24,157 nt of DNA from an uncultured bacterium (GTDB lineage Bacteria > Bacillota > Clostridia > Christensenellales > Borkfalkiaceae): the NCBI GenBank assembly GCA_934871445.1, contig CAKXBD010000003.1, positions 7,828 through 31,984 of the forward strand. The letters run 5' to 3'. Position 1 is the first letter of the stretch. The number at the start of each line of letters is the position of its first letter. Below are positions 13,753 through 22,162 of this stretch, piece by piece. The position numbers and the translations under genes were made by a program. The notes beneath the pieces were generated by a model. That model did no database searches. It was not told where the DNA came from and saw only the letters and a program-made list of their open reading frames with translations.

Positions 13753-15123
13753 ATGAAAAAGCAATCGTTTTTGAAGGGGGCGGCGACCATCGCCATAGGC
13801 GGATTTATCGCAAAACTCATCGGCGCACTCTATCGTATTCCTCTCACGAACATCATTGGCGGCTACGGCATGGGGCTCTATCAGATGGTCTATCCCTTTT
13901 ACTGCCTCCTGCTCACCGTTTCCGCGACGGGAATCCCTTCATCCATCGCCAAAATGGTAGCGGAAAAGCGCGCGCGGGGTATATCCTCCAAATCCCTTCT
14001 CAAAAGCTCCTTTGTCCTCTTTCTCTCGATCGGCGCGTTGGGAACGCTGTTGATGATGGCGCTTTCACCTCTCCTTTCCCGCGCACAGGACTGCCCCGAA
14101 GTCAAAAACGGCTATCTGGCCCTCGCGCCCTCCGTCCTGCTCGTCTCCGCGATTTCGGTATTCCGCGGTTGGTTTCAGGGGGAAAACAACATGTTTCCGA
14201 CGGCGCTTTCCGAGGTGACCGAACAGGTCGTAAAGGTGGGCTTCGGGTTACTGTTCGCTTACCTGTTCCGTTCGGACGTCGAAAAAGCGGTGACTTATAT
14301 CCTCCTGTCCGTATCCGTTTCCGAAGCGTGCGCGCTCGCGCTGATGGCCTTTCTGTTCCGCCGTGTCCCCGCGCCCTTTTCAGACTTGAAGGAAGGGGAC
14401 AGGGTTTCAATGAAGTCCGTCCTCAGATTGAGTATTCCCGTCACGCTGTCGGCGGCGCTCCTGCCGCTCTCCTCGCTCTTGGACAGCGTAATCATCGTGC
14501 GGCTGCTCAAACGGTATACCGAGGACGCCGTCGCACTCTACGGACTGTTTTCCGGCGGCGCCGTGACGATTATCAATCTCCCCGTATCCGTCTGTTACGG
14601 AATCGCGGCGGCCAGCGTTCCCGCCGTGTCGGCTTCCTCCGCTTCGGAAATCGTCGGGGGGAAGAACGGCGCGCGCCGTCGCATGGTCTATGCGCTCCTC
14701 GTCACCTTGGCGGTTTCCGTTCCCTGCGCCGTGGGACTCTTCCTTCTCGCCTCTCCCGCCGTCCGCGTCATTTTCCGCGCGCTCTCCGCGGAGGAGACGG
14801 CTACGCTCGTGAAATTGGTGAAGGTCTTTTCCGTCAGCGCGGTGACGCTCTCCTGTACGCAGACGCTCTCCGCCTGCCTTACGGGCATGGGAAAGCCGAA
14901 ATTCGCGGCGCTGTCCATGGGAATCGCGGTCGCCGTCAAAACGGCCCTGAATTTTTTGCTCGTTTCCCGTCCGCAAATTTCCGTTTTCGGAGCGGCAATC
15001 GCCGCGGACGTCTGCTATTTGGTTGCATTTGCGCTCGATTTGATGTATAATTTATTCGTTACGAGACGTAAGAAAGGGCAGGGAGCAGCGTTGTCTGCGC
15101 CCGCTTCGCCGAAAGGAGAATAG
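13753..15123 (+). CDS. spoVB: SpoVB/MurJ-like lipid flippase (MOP superfamily)
   Basis: This integral membrane protein is of the oligosaccharidyl-lipid flippase type. SpoVB supports spore cortex synthesis and its relatives flip lipid-linked peptidoglycan precursors. The chosen ATG at 13753 gives 456 residues starting MKKQSFLKGAATIAIGGFIAKLIGALYRIPLTNIIG, a typical family opening. The frame runs 57 residues further upstream, but that stretch crosses a hairpin and does not look like a protein of this family. About 12 or more hydrophobic helices are visible, with family-like text GGYGMGLYQMVYPFY and IPSSIAKMVAEK and a basic C-terminus. mazG follows 76 bases later, the same order as yabM-yabN in Bacillus. 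Whether it is SpoVB proper or a paralogue cannot be decided here. Confidence 0.85.
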   Translation: MKKQSFLKGAATIAIGGFIAKLIGALYRIPLTNIIGGYGMGLYQMVYPFYCLLLTVSATGIPSSIAKMVAEKRARGISSKSLLKSSFVLFLSIGALGTLLMMALSPLLSRAQDCPEVKNGYLALAPSVLLVSAISVFRGWFQGENNMFPTALSEVTEQVVKVGFGLLFAYLFRSDVEKAVTYILLSVSVSEACALALMAFLFRRVPAPFSDLKEGDRVSMKSVLRLSIPVTLSAALLPLSSLLDSVIIVRLLKRYTEDAVALYGLFSGGAVTIINLPVSVCYGIAAASVPAVSASSASEIVGGKNGARRRMVYALLVTLAVSVPCAVGLFLLASPAVRVIFRALSAEETATLVKLVKVFSVSAVTLSCTQTLSACLTGMGKPKFAALSMGIAVAVKTALNFLLVSRPQISVFGAAIAADVCYLVAFALDLMYNLFVTRRKKGQGAALSAPASPKGE

Positions 15124-15199
15124 AGCGTCGGGCTAGGCCGCGCGAGCGTTCCCGTTCGGACGGAGAATTTCGGAACCGAGGAGAAGGAGAAAGGATTTC

Positions 15200-16621
15200 A
15201 TGATTACGGTAGTCGGCTTGGGAGCGGAAGAAGGCGATTTGACGGAGAACGGAAAACGGGCGATTTTAGGGGCGAAACGGGTGATTGCGCGGACGGCGCT
15301 CACCCGTTCGTATCGGAATCTGGCTGCGCTGGGCGTGGAGCATACCTGCCTCGACGAAGTGTATAAGCGCAGCCGCAGTTTTTCCACGCTGAATAAGAAT
15401 CTGGCGGCGGAAGTGGCGAAATCGGGCGACGGAACGGTGTACTGCGTGGACGGGGCTGCGTCCGAAGACAATTCGGTGCGCGCGCTGAAAAGTCGGCTGA
15501 GGGGAAAGCTCAGAATTATCGACGGCGTTTCCCGCGTGTCGGCGCTGGTGCGGGCGGCGGGGTTTGCAGAGTGCTCCTATACGGCGGTTTCTGCGTACGA
15601 GCTGGCGGAAATGTCCGAGCTCCCCGCGCCGCTCGTCGTGTACGACATGGACGACAGAGCTTTGGCGGGCGACGTCAAGCTGCGGCTTTCCGACGTATTC
15701 GGGGAGGAGACGCAGGCGCTTTACATAAGCGAAGGCAAAACAAAGAAAATCAAATTGTTCGAGCTCGATCGCCAAAGCGCTTACGGTTACGATTCAGCGG
15801 TGGCGGTGGAGCGTATTCCCCTGCTCGAAAAGAAGCGGTTTACGCTTTCCGACCTCAAAGAGCTCGTCGAGCGGCTCCGCCGCCCCGACGGCTGTCCTTG
15901 GGACAGGGTGCAGACGCCCGAGAGCATAAAAATGAACGCCGTCGAGGAGGCGTACGAGCTGATGGACGCCATCGAATCGGGCGACGACGACAAAGTTTTG
16001 GAAGAAACGGGGGACATCTTGCTGCAAGCGGTCTTTCACGCGGTGATGAAAGAGGAGATCGGTTCGTTCGACCTCGCGGACGTCACGACGGGAGTGTGCG
16101 AAAAGCTGATTACCCGTCACACGCACATTTTCGGCAAGGACAAGGCGGACGGAGAGGCGGGTGCGCTGTCCGTGTGGGAAAAGAACAAGATGAAGGAAAA
16201 GCATCAGGATACGTTTTCGGACGCAGTCAACGACGTGCCGAAGGTCTTTCCCGCGCTGATGCAGGCGCAGAAGGTGGCCAAGCGCGTGGAAAAGGGCGGT
16301 TGGGGATATGCGGATTACGAAAGCGCCGAACAAAAACTGTTCGAGGAAATTTCCGAACTGAAAGCGGCGCGGGCTGCGGGCGATAAGAAGGAAATCGCTT
16401 CGGAACTCGGCGACGTGTTGATGAGCGCCGTCAATCTCGGGCGCGAAGTCGGGGCGGACTGCGAGGAAGCGCTCCTCGATACGGTGAAGAAAATCAAAAG
16501 GAGATTTACGGCATACGAAAGCGCGGTGCTTGCGGACGGAAAGGACGTCAACGCCCTTTCGGACGAGGAGAAAGAGGCTTATTACAGGGCGATGAAAGCG
16601 GCGGAGGAGAAGGGGGAATGA
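15200..16621 (+). CDS. mazG: MazG nucleotide pyrophosphohydrolase with N-terminal methylase-like domain (YabN type)
   Basis: This protein hydrolyses nucleoside triphosphates to monophosphates and pyrophosphate, probably to remove non-canonical nucleotides. The protein has 473 residues, like Bacillus YabN. Residues 1 to about 205 form a tetrapyrrole-methylase-type domain (MITVVGLGAEEGDLTENGK, YCVDGAA). This domain's substrate in YabN is unknown. The first MazG domain (about 215-330) carries the family text CPWDRVQTPESI, the metal-binding EEAYE and EETGD. A second, shorter MazG unit (about 350-440) has KLFEEISELK and ELGDVLMSAVNLG. GGAGAAAGGA precedes the start. Its stop overlaps the dusB start in ATGA, so the two are translationally coupled. 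Confidence 0.93.
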   Translation: MITVVGLGAEEGDLTENGKRAILGAKRVIARTALTRSYRNLAALGVEHTCLDEVYKRSRSFSTLNKNLAAEVAKSGDGTVYCVDGAASEDNSVRALKSRLRGKLRIIDGVSRVSALVRAAGFAECSYTAVSAYELAEMSELPAPLVVYDMDDRALAGDVKLRLSDVFGEETQALYISEGKTKKIKLFELDRQSAYGYDSAVAVERIPLLEKKRFTLSDLKELVERLRRPDGCPWDRVQTPESIKMNAVEEAYELMDAIESGDDDKVLEETGDILLQAVFHAVMKEEIGSFDLADVTTGVCEKLITRHTHIFGKDKADGEAGALSVWEKNKMKEKHQDTFSDAVNDVPKVFPALMQAQKVAKRVEKGGWGYADYESAEQKLFEEISELKAARAAGDKKEIASELGDVLMSAVNLGREVGADCEEALLDTVKKIKRRFTAYESAVLADGKDVNALSDEEKEAYYRAMKAAEEKGE

Positions 16622-17559
16622 GGCTGAAAAGAATCAAAATTGGCCCCGTGGAGACGGAAAATAACGTCTTTCTAGCTCCGCTGGCGGGGTATACGAATTA
16701 TCCTTTCCGCATGCTGTGCAAGAAATACGGGGCGGGGTTTGCGTTCACCGAAATGGTCAGCGCGAAGGGCTTGAAATACGGCAGCGAGAACACGAAGGAA
16801 CTGCTGTATACGACCGAGCTCGAAACGCCGCGCGCGGTGCAGCTTTTCGGGAGCGAGCCCGACGTTCTGCGCGCGGCTTGCGAGAGCGAGGAGCTCGCGC
16901 CCTTTCCCGTGGTCGATATCAACATGGGCTGTCCGGTGCCGAAAATTTATAAGAACGGGGAGGGCAGCGCGCTTTTGGAAAATCCGTCGATAGCGGAAAA
17001 GATCGTCTCGGAATGCGTAAAGAGCGGCAAGGCGGTGACGGTAAAATTCCGTATCGGGGTGACGGGGGAAAAATTAATTTCCTCGGAGTTCGCAAAGCGC
17101 ATGGAGGGCGCGGGAGCCGCGCTTTTGACCGTCCACGGCCGCACGCGGGATAAATATTATTCGGGCGAAGTGAATTTTAAGGAGATCGCCGCGGCGAAAT
17201 CGGCCGTGAAAATTCCCGTCATCGCCAACGGCGGGGTATTTTCCCTTTCCGACGGGGAAAAGCTCATGGACGAGACGGGCGCGGACGGAATCATGATCGC
17301 GCGTGCGGCGCTGTCCGACCCGCAGATTTTCTGTGCCTTTACGGGAAGACCTCCGGAGGATAAACGCGAAATGATCGAAGGGCAGATGTCGGAGATGAGA
17401 AAGGTTTTCGACGAGCGTTTCACGACAGTGTTCATGCGGAAAATGGTCGTGTTTTACATCAAGGGAATACGCGGCGCGGCGACGTATAAGGAACGCCTGT
17501 TTTCCTGCGCTTCTCCCGAGGAAGTGCTTTCCGTCGTGCGGGAAATTTTTCCGCGGTAA
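16618..17559 (+). CDS. dusB: tRNA-dihydrouridine synthase
   Basis: This flavin enzyme reduces specific uridines in tRNA to dihydrouridine using NADPH. The protein has 313 residues, normal for the bacterial DusB group. The TIM-barrel motifs appear in order: LAPLAGYTNYPFR near 19-31, INMGCPVPKIYKNGEGSALL near 101-120 with catalytic Cys105, VKFRIG, LTVHGRTRDKYYSG, VIANGGVFS and GIMIARAALSDPQIF, where FMN is bound. Its ATG overlaps the mazG stop by 4 bases, so it belongs to that operon and relies partly on coupling. Assignment to DusB rather than another Dus type is by overall resemblance. Confidence 0.93.
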   Translation: MRLKRIKIGPVETENNVFLAPLAGYTNYPFRMLCKKYGAGFAFTEMVSAKGLKYGSENTKELLYTTELETPRAVQLFGSEPDVLRAACESEELAPFPVVDINMGCPVPKIYKNGEGSALLENPSIAEKIVSECVKSGKAVTVKFRIGVTGEKLISSEFAKRMEGAGAALLTVHGRTRDKYYSGEVNFKEIAAAKSAVKIPVIANGGVFSLSDGEKLMDETGADGIMIARAALSDPQIFCAFTGRPPEDKREMIEGQMSEMRKVFDERFTTVFMRKMVVFYIKGIRGAATYKERLFSCASPEEVLSVVREIFPR

Positions 17560-17653
17560 TGAGAAGGCGAAAAATCAAACGCGGGATAACGGCGGAAAGG
17601 CGGAGAAAATCATAAAGACGGGCGAAAGCCTGCAAAGGATAAACGCAAAACAA

Positions 17654-18136
17654 ATGGAAGAAGAAATGACGATACAAGACGAAATTTTTATGAAACGGGC
17701 GATAGAGCTTTCCCGTTCGGCGGTGCGCCGCGGAAACGAACCGTTCGGCGCAGTGCTCGTCAAAGGCGGAGAGATCGTTTTCGAGAGCGAAAATCGGATT
17801 TACACGGAGCACGACCCCACTTTTCACGCCGAAATGGGACTGATTCGGGATTTCTGCGCGAAGACGGGGATCGCGGACCTCAAAGAATATACGCTGTATT
17901 CCAGCTGTGAGCCGTGCTTTATGTGCAGCGGCGCGCTCGTCTGGGTAAAGCTGGGGCGTCTGGTATACGGCGCGGGCAACGCGGATCTGGAACACATTCT
18001 CGGAAACGAAGGAAACGGCTGCTGTGAAACGGTATTCAAGAATTCCTTTTGGCGGCCACGGGTTACTTCGGGCGTCCTGCGGGAAGAGAGCATAAAAGTC
18101 TTGGAAGAATATTTTTCAGACCATAAGAAAGGCTGA
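17654..18136 (+). CDS. Zinc-dependent nucleoside deaminase (guanine deaminase / TadA-like fold)
   Basis: This cytoplasmic enzyme of the cytidine deaminase fold removes an amino group from a base or nucleoside. From the ATG at 17654 it has 160 residues; a second ATG at 17666 is also possible and has a GGAAGAAG just before it. The zinc site is complete: H58-A59-E60 in DPTFHAEMGLIR, and C88-x2-C91 in SSCEPCFMCSGAL. The text EPFGAVLVKGGEIV and the DPTxHAE form resemble Bacillus GuaD-type guanine deaminases more than canonical TadA, but the C-terminal half differs, so the substrate is uncertain. It lies 94 bases behind dusB on the same strand and is followed by a terminator hairpin. Confidence 0.85.
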   Translation: MEEEMTIQDEIFMKRAIELSRSAVRRGNEPFGAVLVKGGEIVFESENRIYTEHDPTFHAEMGLIRDFCAKTGIADLKEYTLYSSCEPCFMCSGALVWVKLGRLVYGAGNADLEHILGNEGNGCCETVFKNSFWRPRVTSGVLREESIKVLEEYFSDHKKG

Positions 18137-18206
18137 CTTGTATAAATTTTTCGCAAACCTTTTGAAAGAAGAAAATTTTAACGGTTTTTCAAATTAACCG
18201 ACTAAA

Positions 18207-18243
18207 AAACCGCGGCGGCTTCTGAAAAAGGCCGCCGCGGTTT
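18207..18243. terminator. GC-rich bidirectional terminator between convergent genes
   Basis: A perfect 13-bp inverted repeat AAACCGCGGCGGC/GCCGCCGCGGTTT (18207-18219, 18231-18243) has an 11-base loop. On the minus strand it is followed by TTTTTT, fitting the end of the XRE gene. On the plus strand only TTT follows, so termination after the deaminase gene is likely weaker. Confidence 0.85.
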
Positions 18244-18295
18244 GCAGCCGCAGGGAAAATTTCTCTCTTTTGCGTTCCGTCGGACGGAAAAAACA

Positions 18296-19501
18296 TCACT
18301 GCGCGTCACTTTTTTCGTTCTCGCTTTGTTTGCGCAGGCGCCGCTCGTTGACGATTAGAAGAATCGCGCAGACGACGCTCCCGAGCGCGGCAAAAATCGC
18401 CGAGGGATTGAGCGCGGCATAGCTGAAAAAGTCCGAAAGGGAAATAAACGGGGCACTCAGTCCGAAAGCCGTTCCGCACAGCAAAAACACTGCCTTTTGC
18501 TTTTTGATTATGCACCCGACGGCAAAGAGTGCCGAGGCGGCGGCAAAAAATCCTATGGCGATGCCCCGACAGAGAAAGCTCTCTCTCGCTCCGAAAAAGA
18601 GAAGAAAAATCCAGCTTTCCGCCGTTCGGGTTGTTTCGGTCAATACTTCTCCCGCCTCGTTGTATTCAAAGACGGAAACGAGGGCCGTCACGGCGAAAAG
18701 GGCGGAAAAGACGGACAGGACGAGCGCCGTCACATAGAGTTTTTTGGAAAAGAGGGTTCGGTTTTCCCGTATCCTGTATTTCGAGAAAAAGGAGCGGAGA
18801 ATCAGATAACCTGCCAAAAGACAAACGAGAAAGACGTAAAAGGTAAACGTTCCGCAGTAAAGAGAGAAAGAGCGGATGTCTTCTCCGTTTGCGGGAAACA
18901 TGATTCCGACGAGGGCGAGGGAGATGAGCAGAACGCCCGCGAAAATATCGGCGAACAGGAGATTTTTTCTTCCGATCGTCTTTTTCGCTTTCTCTATGCC
19001 CGCCGCGAGAGCGTCGTCTTCGTTTTCCGAAGAGATCCGTTTGATTTCGGAATTTCCGTACACTTCGACGAGCAGCCCCGCCGCCATGCCGAGCGGCATG
19101 AGCACGAGCGCCGCGAGTTTATCGACGAGAAATCCCAAAAGGATTTCGAGAAGCAGAAAAAATCCGAGTACGGAGACGGCGACGATAAAGAATACATTAT
19201 ATTTTTTAAGCAGATTTTCCCGTATCATTCTCGCTCTGCCGTCGTTTTTCAGCCTTTTTGTCTGTTCGGTCAGGTTTTCCGATCTGTCCGTCTTTCTTTC
19301 GCCTTGCAGGATTTCGTCCACCGTGACGCCGTAGAGGGCCGCCACGCCCGAAATGATATTGATGTCGGGAAGTCCCGCGCCGCTTTCCCACCTCGAAACG
19401 GTTTTCGGGGAAAGAAACAATTGCTCTGCGACCTCCTCCTGCGTAAGTCCTTTTGCTTTCCGCAGAGCCCGAAGAAATTCTCCCGTCTTTTGCGTATCCA
19501 T
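18296..19501 (-). CDS. Membrane-bound XRE-family transcriptional regulator
   Basis: The protein has 401 residues. Residues 8-62 are an XRE/Cro-type helix-turn-helix: LRALRKAKGLTQEEVAEQLF, then SPKTVSRWESGAGLPDI. A charged linker (66-98) follows. The rest is hydrophobic, with about seven or eight membrane helices (near 103-125, 130-146, 182-203, 214-236, 255-278, 311-330, 335-357, 363-385) and a basic/acidic C-terminal tail. DNA binding from a membrane-anchored protein is implied. Such hybrids are common in clostridia, where the signal is usually unknown. The start has AGGAG about 12 bases upstream, and a TATAAT (19542-19537, minus) without a good -35 box. The gene runs towards the deaminase and shares its terminator. 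Confidence 0.87.
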   Translation of the reverse strand: MDTQKTGEFLRALRKAKGLTQEEVAEQLFLSPKTVSRWESGAGLPDINIISGVAALYGVTVDEILQGERKTDRSENLTEQTKRLKNDGRARMIRENLLKKYNVFFIVAVSVLGFFLLLEILLGFLVDKLAALVLMPLGMAAGLLVEVYGNSEIKRISSENEDDALAAGIEKAKKTIGRKNLLFADIFAGVLLISLALVGIMFPANGEDIRSFSLYCGTFTFYVFLVCLLAGYLILRSFFSKYRIRENRTLFSKKLYVTALVLSVFSALFAVTALVSVFEYNEAGEVLTETTRTAESWIFLLFFGARESFLCRGIAIGFFAAASALFAVGCIIKKQKAVFLLCGTAFGLSAPFISLSDFFSYAALNPSAIFAALGSVVCAILLIVNERRLRKQSENEKSDAQ

Positions 19502-19619
19502 TTTTTTAACGGCTCCTTTTATGATTTGATGAGCCTATTATACAGGAAAAGAGACAAAAAGAAAACCCAATCGGCGTGGGATTTTGTCTATTCTTATGGG
19601 AAGTTTTCTCCTTTTCGGC

Positions 19620-19669
19620 AAAAAACGCCCCCGAATACGGACAAACGCCGTATCCGAAGGCGCTTTTTT
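19620..19669. terminator. Long imperfect hairpin with T-runs on both strands
   Basis: An A-run and GCC pair with GGC and a T-run at the base. CGAATACGG/CCGTATCCG (one mismatch) forms the upper stem around ACAAACG. TTTTTT follows on either strand. On the minus strand it separates the small zinc-ribbon gene from the XRE gene. Confidence 0.78.
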
Positions 19670-19702
19670 CGCGCAAAATTTTTTCAGCTCGGAAAATTCG
19701 CT

Positions 19703-19870
19703 TCAACTGAACCTTTCGAGCGGAGAAAAACAGCGCCGGCACATGCCGCCGTTCTTTTTCGCGCAGTCGGGGCAGACGATCTCTCCGCAGTCGGGACAAA
19801 AAAAGGCCTTTCCCGTTTCGATTTCTTTCCTGCAACCCTGACAGGCGGTCGTTCTTTCGTCGATGCTCAT
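19703..19870 (-). CDS. 55-residue zinc-ribbon protein
   Basis: On the minus strand the ATG at 19870-19868 has GGGAGG 6 bases upstream and opens a 55-residue frame ending in TGA at 19705-19703. Four CxxC pairs are visible: C10/C13, C25/C28, C33/C36 and C44/C47, enough for two zinc ions. The central text AFFCPDCGEIVCPDCAKKNGGMCRRC resembles small double zinc-ribbon or B-box-like domains. There is no signal peptide or membrane segment. A terminator-like hairpin follows 33 bases later, so it is probably transcribed alone rather than with the XRE gene. Function unknown; such small proteins often bind nucleic acid or other proteins. Confidence 0.75.
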   Translation of the reverse strand: MSIDERTTACQGCRKEIETGKAFFCPDCGEIVCPDCAKKNGGMCRRCFSPLERFS

Positions 19871-20153
19871 ATTTTGCCTCCCGTATTTTTACTGTTTTCG
19901 TTTCTTTGCTTTCGCCGCGCTTTTTTTCGCGGTCGTTTTTTTGTTTCGCTTTTCGGATATAAGTATCCGCAATTTCCGAGAAAAAAATTCCCGCCCGCCA
20001 CCTTTCGTTAAAGGCGGAAAAAATCGTCGCAGAAAGGAGTCGTGTCGGGGGACGTATACTTTATCAAAGACGATTGAAAAACGCGCCTGAACGCAAAAAA
20101 ACGGGCTAAAAGGGCTATGCGGAAAAGAAAGATAGAAAAAAACGGGTAAAACG

Positions 20154-20183
20154 CTGTACTTTTCTTTTCGATTGTGGTATAAT
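20154..20183 (+). promoter_or_regulatory. gyrB promoter with an extended -10 box
   Basis: TATAAT at 20178-20183 is preceded by TG plus one base (20175-20177), an extended -10. The -35 region is weak (CTGTAC at 20154-20159, 18-base spacer). The start codon is 55 bases downstream. Confidence 0.7.
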
Positions 20184-20200
20184 AAGAGGGTAAAATAACC

Positions 20201-20221
20201 CGCTTTTCTTTAAGAAAAGCG
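20201..20221 (+). promoter_or_regulatory. Perfect inverted repeat in the gyrB leader
   Basis: CGCTTTTCTT and AAGAAAAGCG are perfect 10-base arms around a single T, ending 3 bases before the AGGAG (20225-20229) of gyrB. As RNA it would form a stem of about 8 pairs beside the ribosome site. As DNA it is a near-perfect operator-like palindrome just downstream of the promoter. Confidence 0.6.
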
Positions 20222-20237
20222 AACAGGAGCTTAAAAA

Positions 20238-22151
20238 ATGGCGGAAAGAGTTGAGGGCGAATACGGCGCCGAACAAATTCAGGTTCTGGACGGTCTGGAA
20301 CACATCAGAAAGCGTCCCGGCATGTATATTTCGTCCACGGATGCGAAGGGACTTCACCACCTCGTGCACGAGGTGGTGGATAACTCCATAGACGAGGCGC
20401 TTGCGGGATATTGCACGCATATCGAGGTCGTTCTGAACGCGGACGGCAGTTGCAGCGTTTCGGACAACGGCCGCGGGATTCCCACGGACATTCACCCCAA
20501 AGAGGGGATTTCCACGCTGGAAGTCGTCTTTACCAAGGTCAACGCGGGCGGCAAATTCGGCGGCGATTCGGGCTATAAGGTGTCGAGCGGTCTGCACGGC
20601 GTCGGCGTCAAGGCCGTAAACGCCCTCTCCGAATGGCTGGAAGCGGAAGTGTATCAGAACGGCCACATCTATAAACAGGTCTATAACCGCGGTGTGCCGC
20701 AGCGTTCGGTCGCCATCGTCGGGGATACTCAAATCACGGGCACGAAGGTCACTTTCATGCCCGACGACGAAATTTTCGAGACGACCGTCTTTAATTACGA
20801 CGCTTTGAAGGGGCGGCTCCGCGAGCTCGCCTATCTCAACAAGGGGCTCAGGATTTCCTTGGAGGACAAGCGTCCCGGTCAGGAAAAGCGGGATTCCTTC
20901 TGCTACGAGGGCGGAATCCGTTCCTTCGTCGAGGAGCTCAACAAGAGCCGCGAGGAGCTGCTTTTCCCCCAGCCCGTATATTTTGAGGAAGCGGACGGGG
21001 ACACCGTCTGCGAAGTGGCGATACAGTACAACGAGAGCTATAACGAAGTCATATACAGCTACGCGAACAACGTCAACACCATCGACGGCGGGACGCACGT
21101 CGAGGGGCTGAAAATGGCGCTGACCAAGGTCATCAACGACGCGGGCAGGAAGCTCAACGTCCTCAAAGAGAACGACAAGCTCACGGGCGAGGACGTGCGC
21201 GAGGGGATTACGGCGGTCGTATCCGTCAAGCTCGTCAACGCGCAGTTCGAGTCCCAGACCAAGGACAAGCTGAACAACAGCTCCATCCGCGCGTTCGTCA
21301 ATAAGTGTGTGACCGAGCACATGGGTACCTTCCTCGAAGAAAATCCCGCGGTCGCGCGGGAACTCGTGCTCCGCTGTATCACCGCGCAGAAGGCGCGGGA
21401 CGCCGCACGCAACGCGCGCGATCTGACGCGGCGCAAGGGCATCCTCGAAAGCACCACGCTGCCCGGAAAGCTGGCGGACTGCTCGGACAGGAGAAGCGAG
21501 CTCTGCGAAATCTATATCGTAGAGGGCGACTCGGCGGGCGGCACGGCGAAACAGGGACGGGACAGGCGGTTTCAGGCCATTCTGCCCCTGCGCGGCAAAA
21601 TCCTCAACGTCGAGAAGGTGCGGCTCAACCGCGTGCTCGAAAACGAGGAAATCAAGTCCATGATCACGGCGTTCGGCTGCGGGATTTTGGACGATTTCGA
21701 CGAGAGCAAGCTCCGTTACGACCGCATTATCTCCATGACCGATGCCGACGTGGACGGCGCGCATATCCGCATACTGCTCTTTACCTTCCTGTTCCGTTTC
21801 ATGCGCCCCTTAATCGAGCACGGGCATGTGTATTCGGCTCTGCCGCCCCTCTATAAGGCGAGCAGTAAGGGCAAGGAGGAATACCTCTATTCGGAAGAAG
21901 AAAAGATTGCTTACGACGCACAGGCGACGGGAAAGGTCGAATATCAGCGATATAAAGGTCTCGGAGAAATGAGCAAGGAACAGCTTTGGGATACGACGAT
22001 GAACCCCGCGACGCGGACACTGGTGCGCGTGACGATGAAGGACGCCGCAGAGGCCGATCAGATGTTCTCCATGCTGATGGGCGAAAATCCCGAACTGAGA
22101 AGAAAATTTATCGAAGAGAACGCGTCCCTCGTGACCGATCTGGATATTTAA
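20238..22151 (+). CDS. gyrB: DNA gyrase subunit B
   Basis: GyrB is the ATPase subunit of the topoisomerase that introduces negative supercoils into DNA. The protein has 637 residues, normal for Firmicutes GyrB. The GHKL ATPase domain shows EVVDNSIDEA (39-54 region), SDNGRGIP and SSGLHGVGVKAVNALS. The transducer domain carries QTKDKLNN. The TOPRIM domain has EGDSAGGTAKQGRDRRFQ near 430-447, PLRGKILNVEK, and the metal-binding MTDADVDGAHI near 500. The C-terminus has the family text YQRYKGLGEM. AGGAG lies 8 bases before the start. gyrA follows after 11 bases. Confidence 0.98.
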   Translation: MAERVEGEYGAEQIQVLDGLEHIRKRPGMYISSTDAKGLHHLVHEVVDNSIDEALAGYCTHIEVVLNADGSCSVSDNGRGIPTDIHPKEGISTLEVVFTKVNAGGKFGGDSGYKVSSGLHGVGVKAVNALSEWLEAEVYQNGHIYKQVYNRGVPQRSVAIVGDTQITGTKVTFMPDDEIFETTVFNYDALKGRLRELAYLNKGLRISLEDKRPGQEKRDSFCYEGGIRSFVEELNKSREELLFPQPVYFEEADGDTVCEVAIQYNESYNEVIYSYANNVNTIDGGTHVEGLKMALTKVINDAGRKLNVLKENDKLTGEDVREGITAVVSVKLVNAQFESQTKDKLNNSSIRAFVNKCVTEHMGTFLEENPAVARELVLRCITAQKARDAARNARDLTRRKGILESTTLPGKLADCSDRRSELCEIYIVEGDSAGGTAKQGRDRRFQAILPLRGKILNVEKVRLNRVLENEEIKSMITAFGCGILDDFDESKLRYDRIISMTDADVDGAHIRILLFTFLFRFMRPLIEHGHVYSALPPLYKASSKGKEEYLYSEEEKIAYDAQATGKVEYQRYKGLGEMSKEQLWDTTMNPATRTLVRVTMKDAAEADQMFSMLMGENPELRRKFIEENASLVTDLDI

Positions 22152-22162
22152 GGGAGTGAAAA

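Larger units (their letters stand above)
19871..20237. other. Divergent intergenic region between the zinc-ribbon gene and gyrB
   Basis: These 367 bases hold no convincing gene. The right end carries the gyrB promoter and leader hairpin. A small inverted repeat CGGATA/TATCCG lies at 19954-19969. A hairpin near 19992-20015 is followed on the minus strand by T7, which looks like a minus-strand terminator without a recognisable gene in front of it. A plus-strand frame of about 75 residues across the left part lacks a ribosome site and is rejected. Confidence 0.6.

Noticed and set aside
18497..20011. 504-residue open frame on the plus strand
   Set aside because: It runs antisense through the XRE regulator and the small zinc-ribbon gene and crosses two terminators. 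Its composition (Arg/Phe/Lys rich) is that of a shadow frame.
20032..20079. Tiny frame from GTG after AGGAG upstream of gyrB (MSGDVYFIKDD)
   Set aside because: The ribosome site is only 2 bases from the GTG and the frame has 11 codons. Nothing else supports it.
20115..21764. 549-residue open frame on the minus strand
   Set aside because: It lies antisense to gyrB, whose motifs are unmistakable. It is a codon-bias shadow with no matching ribosome site or recognisable domain.
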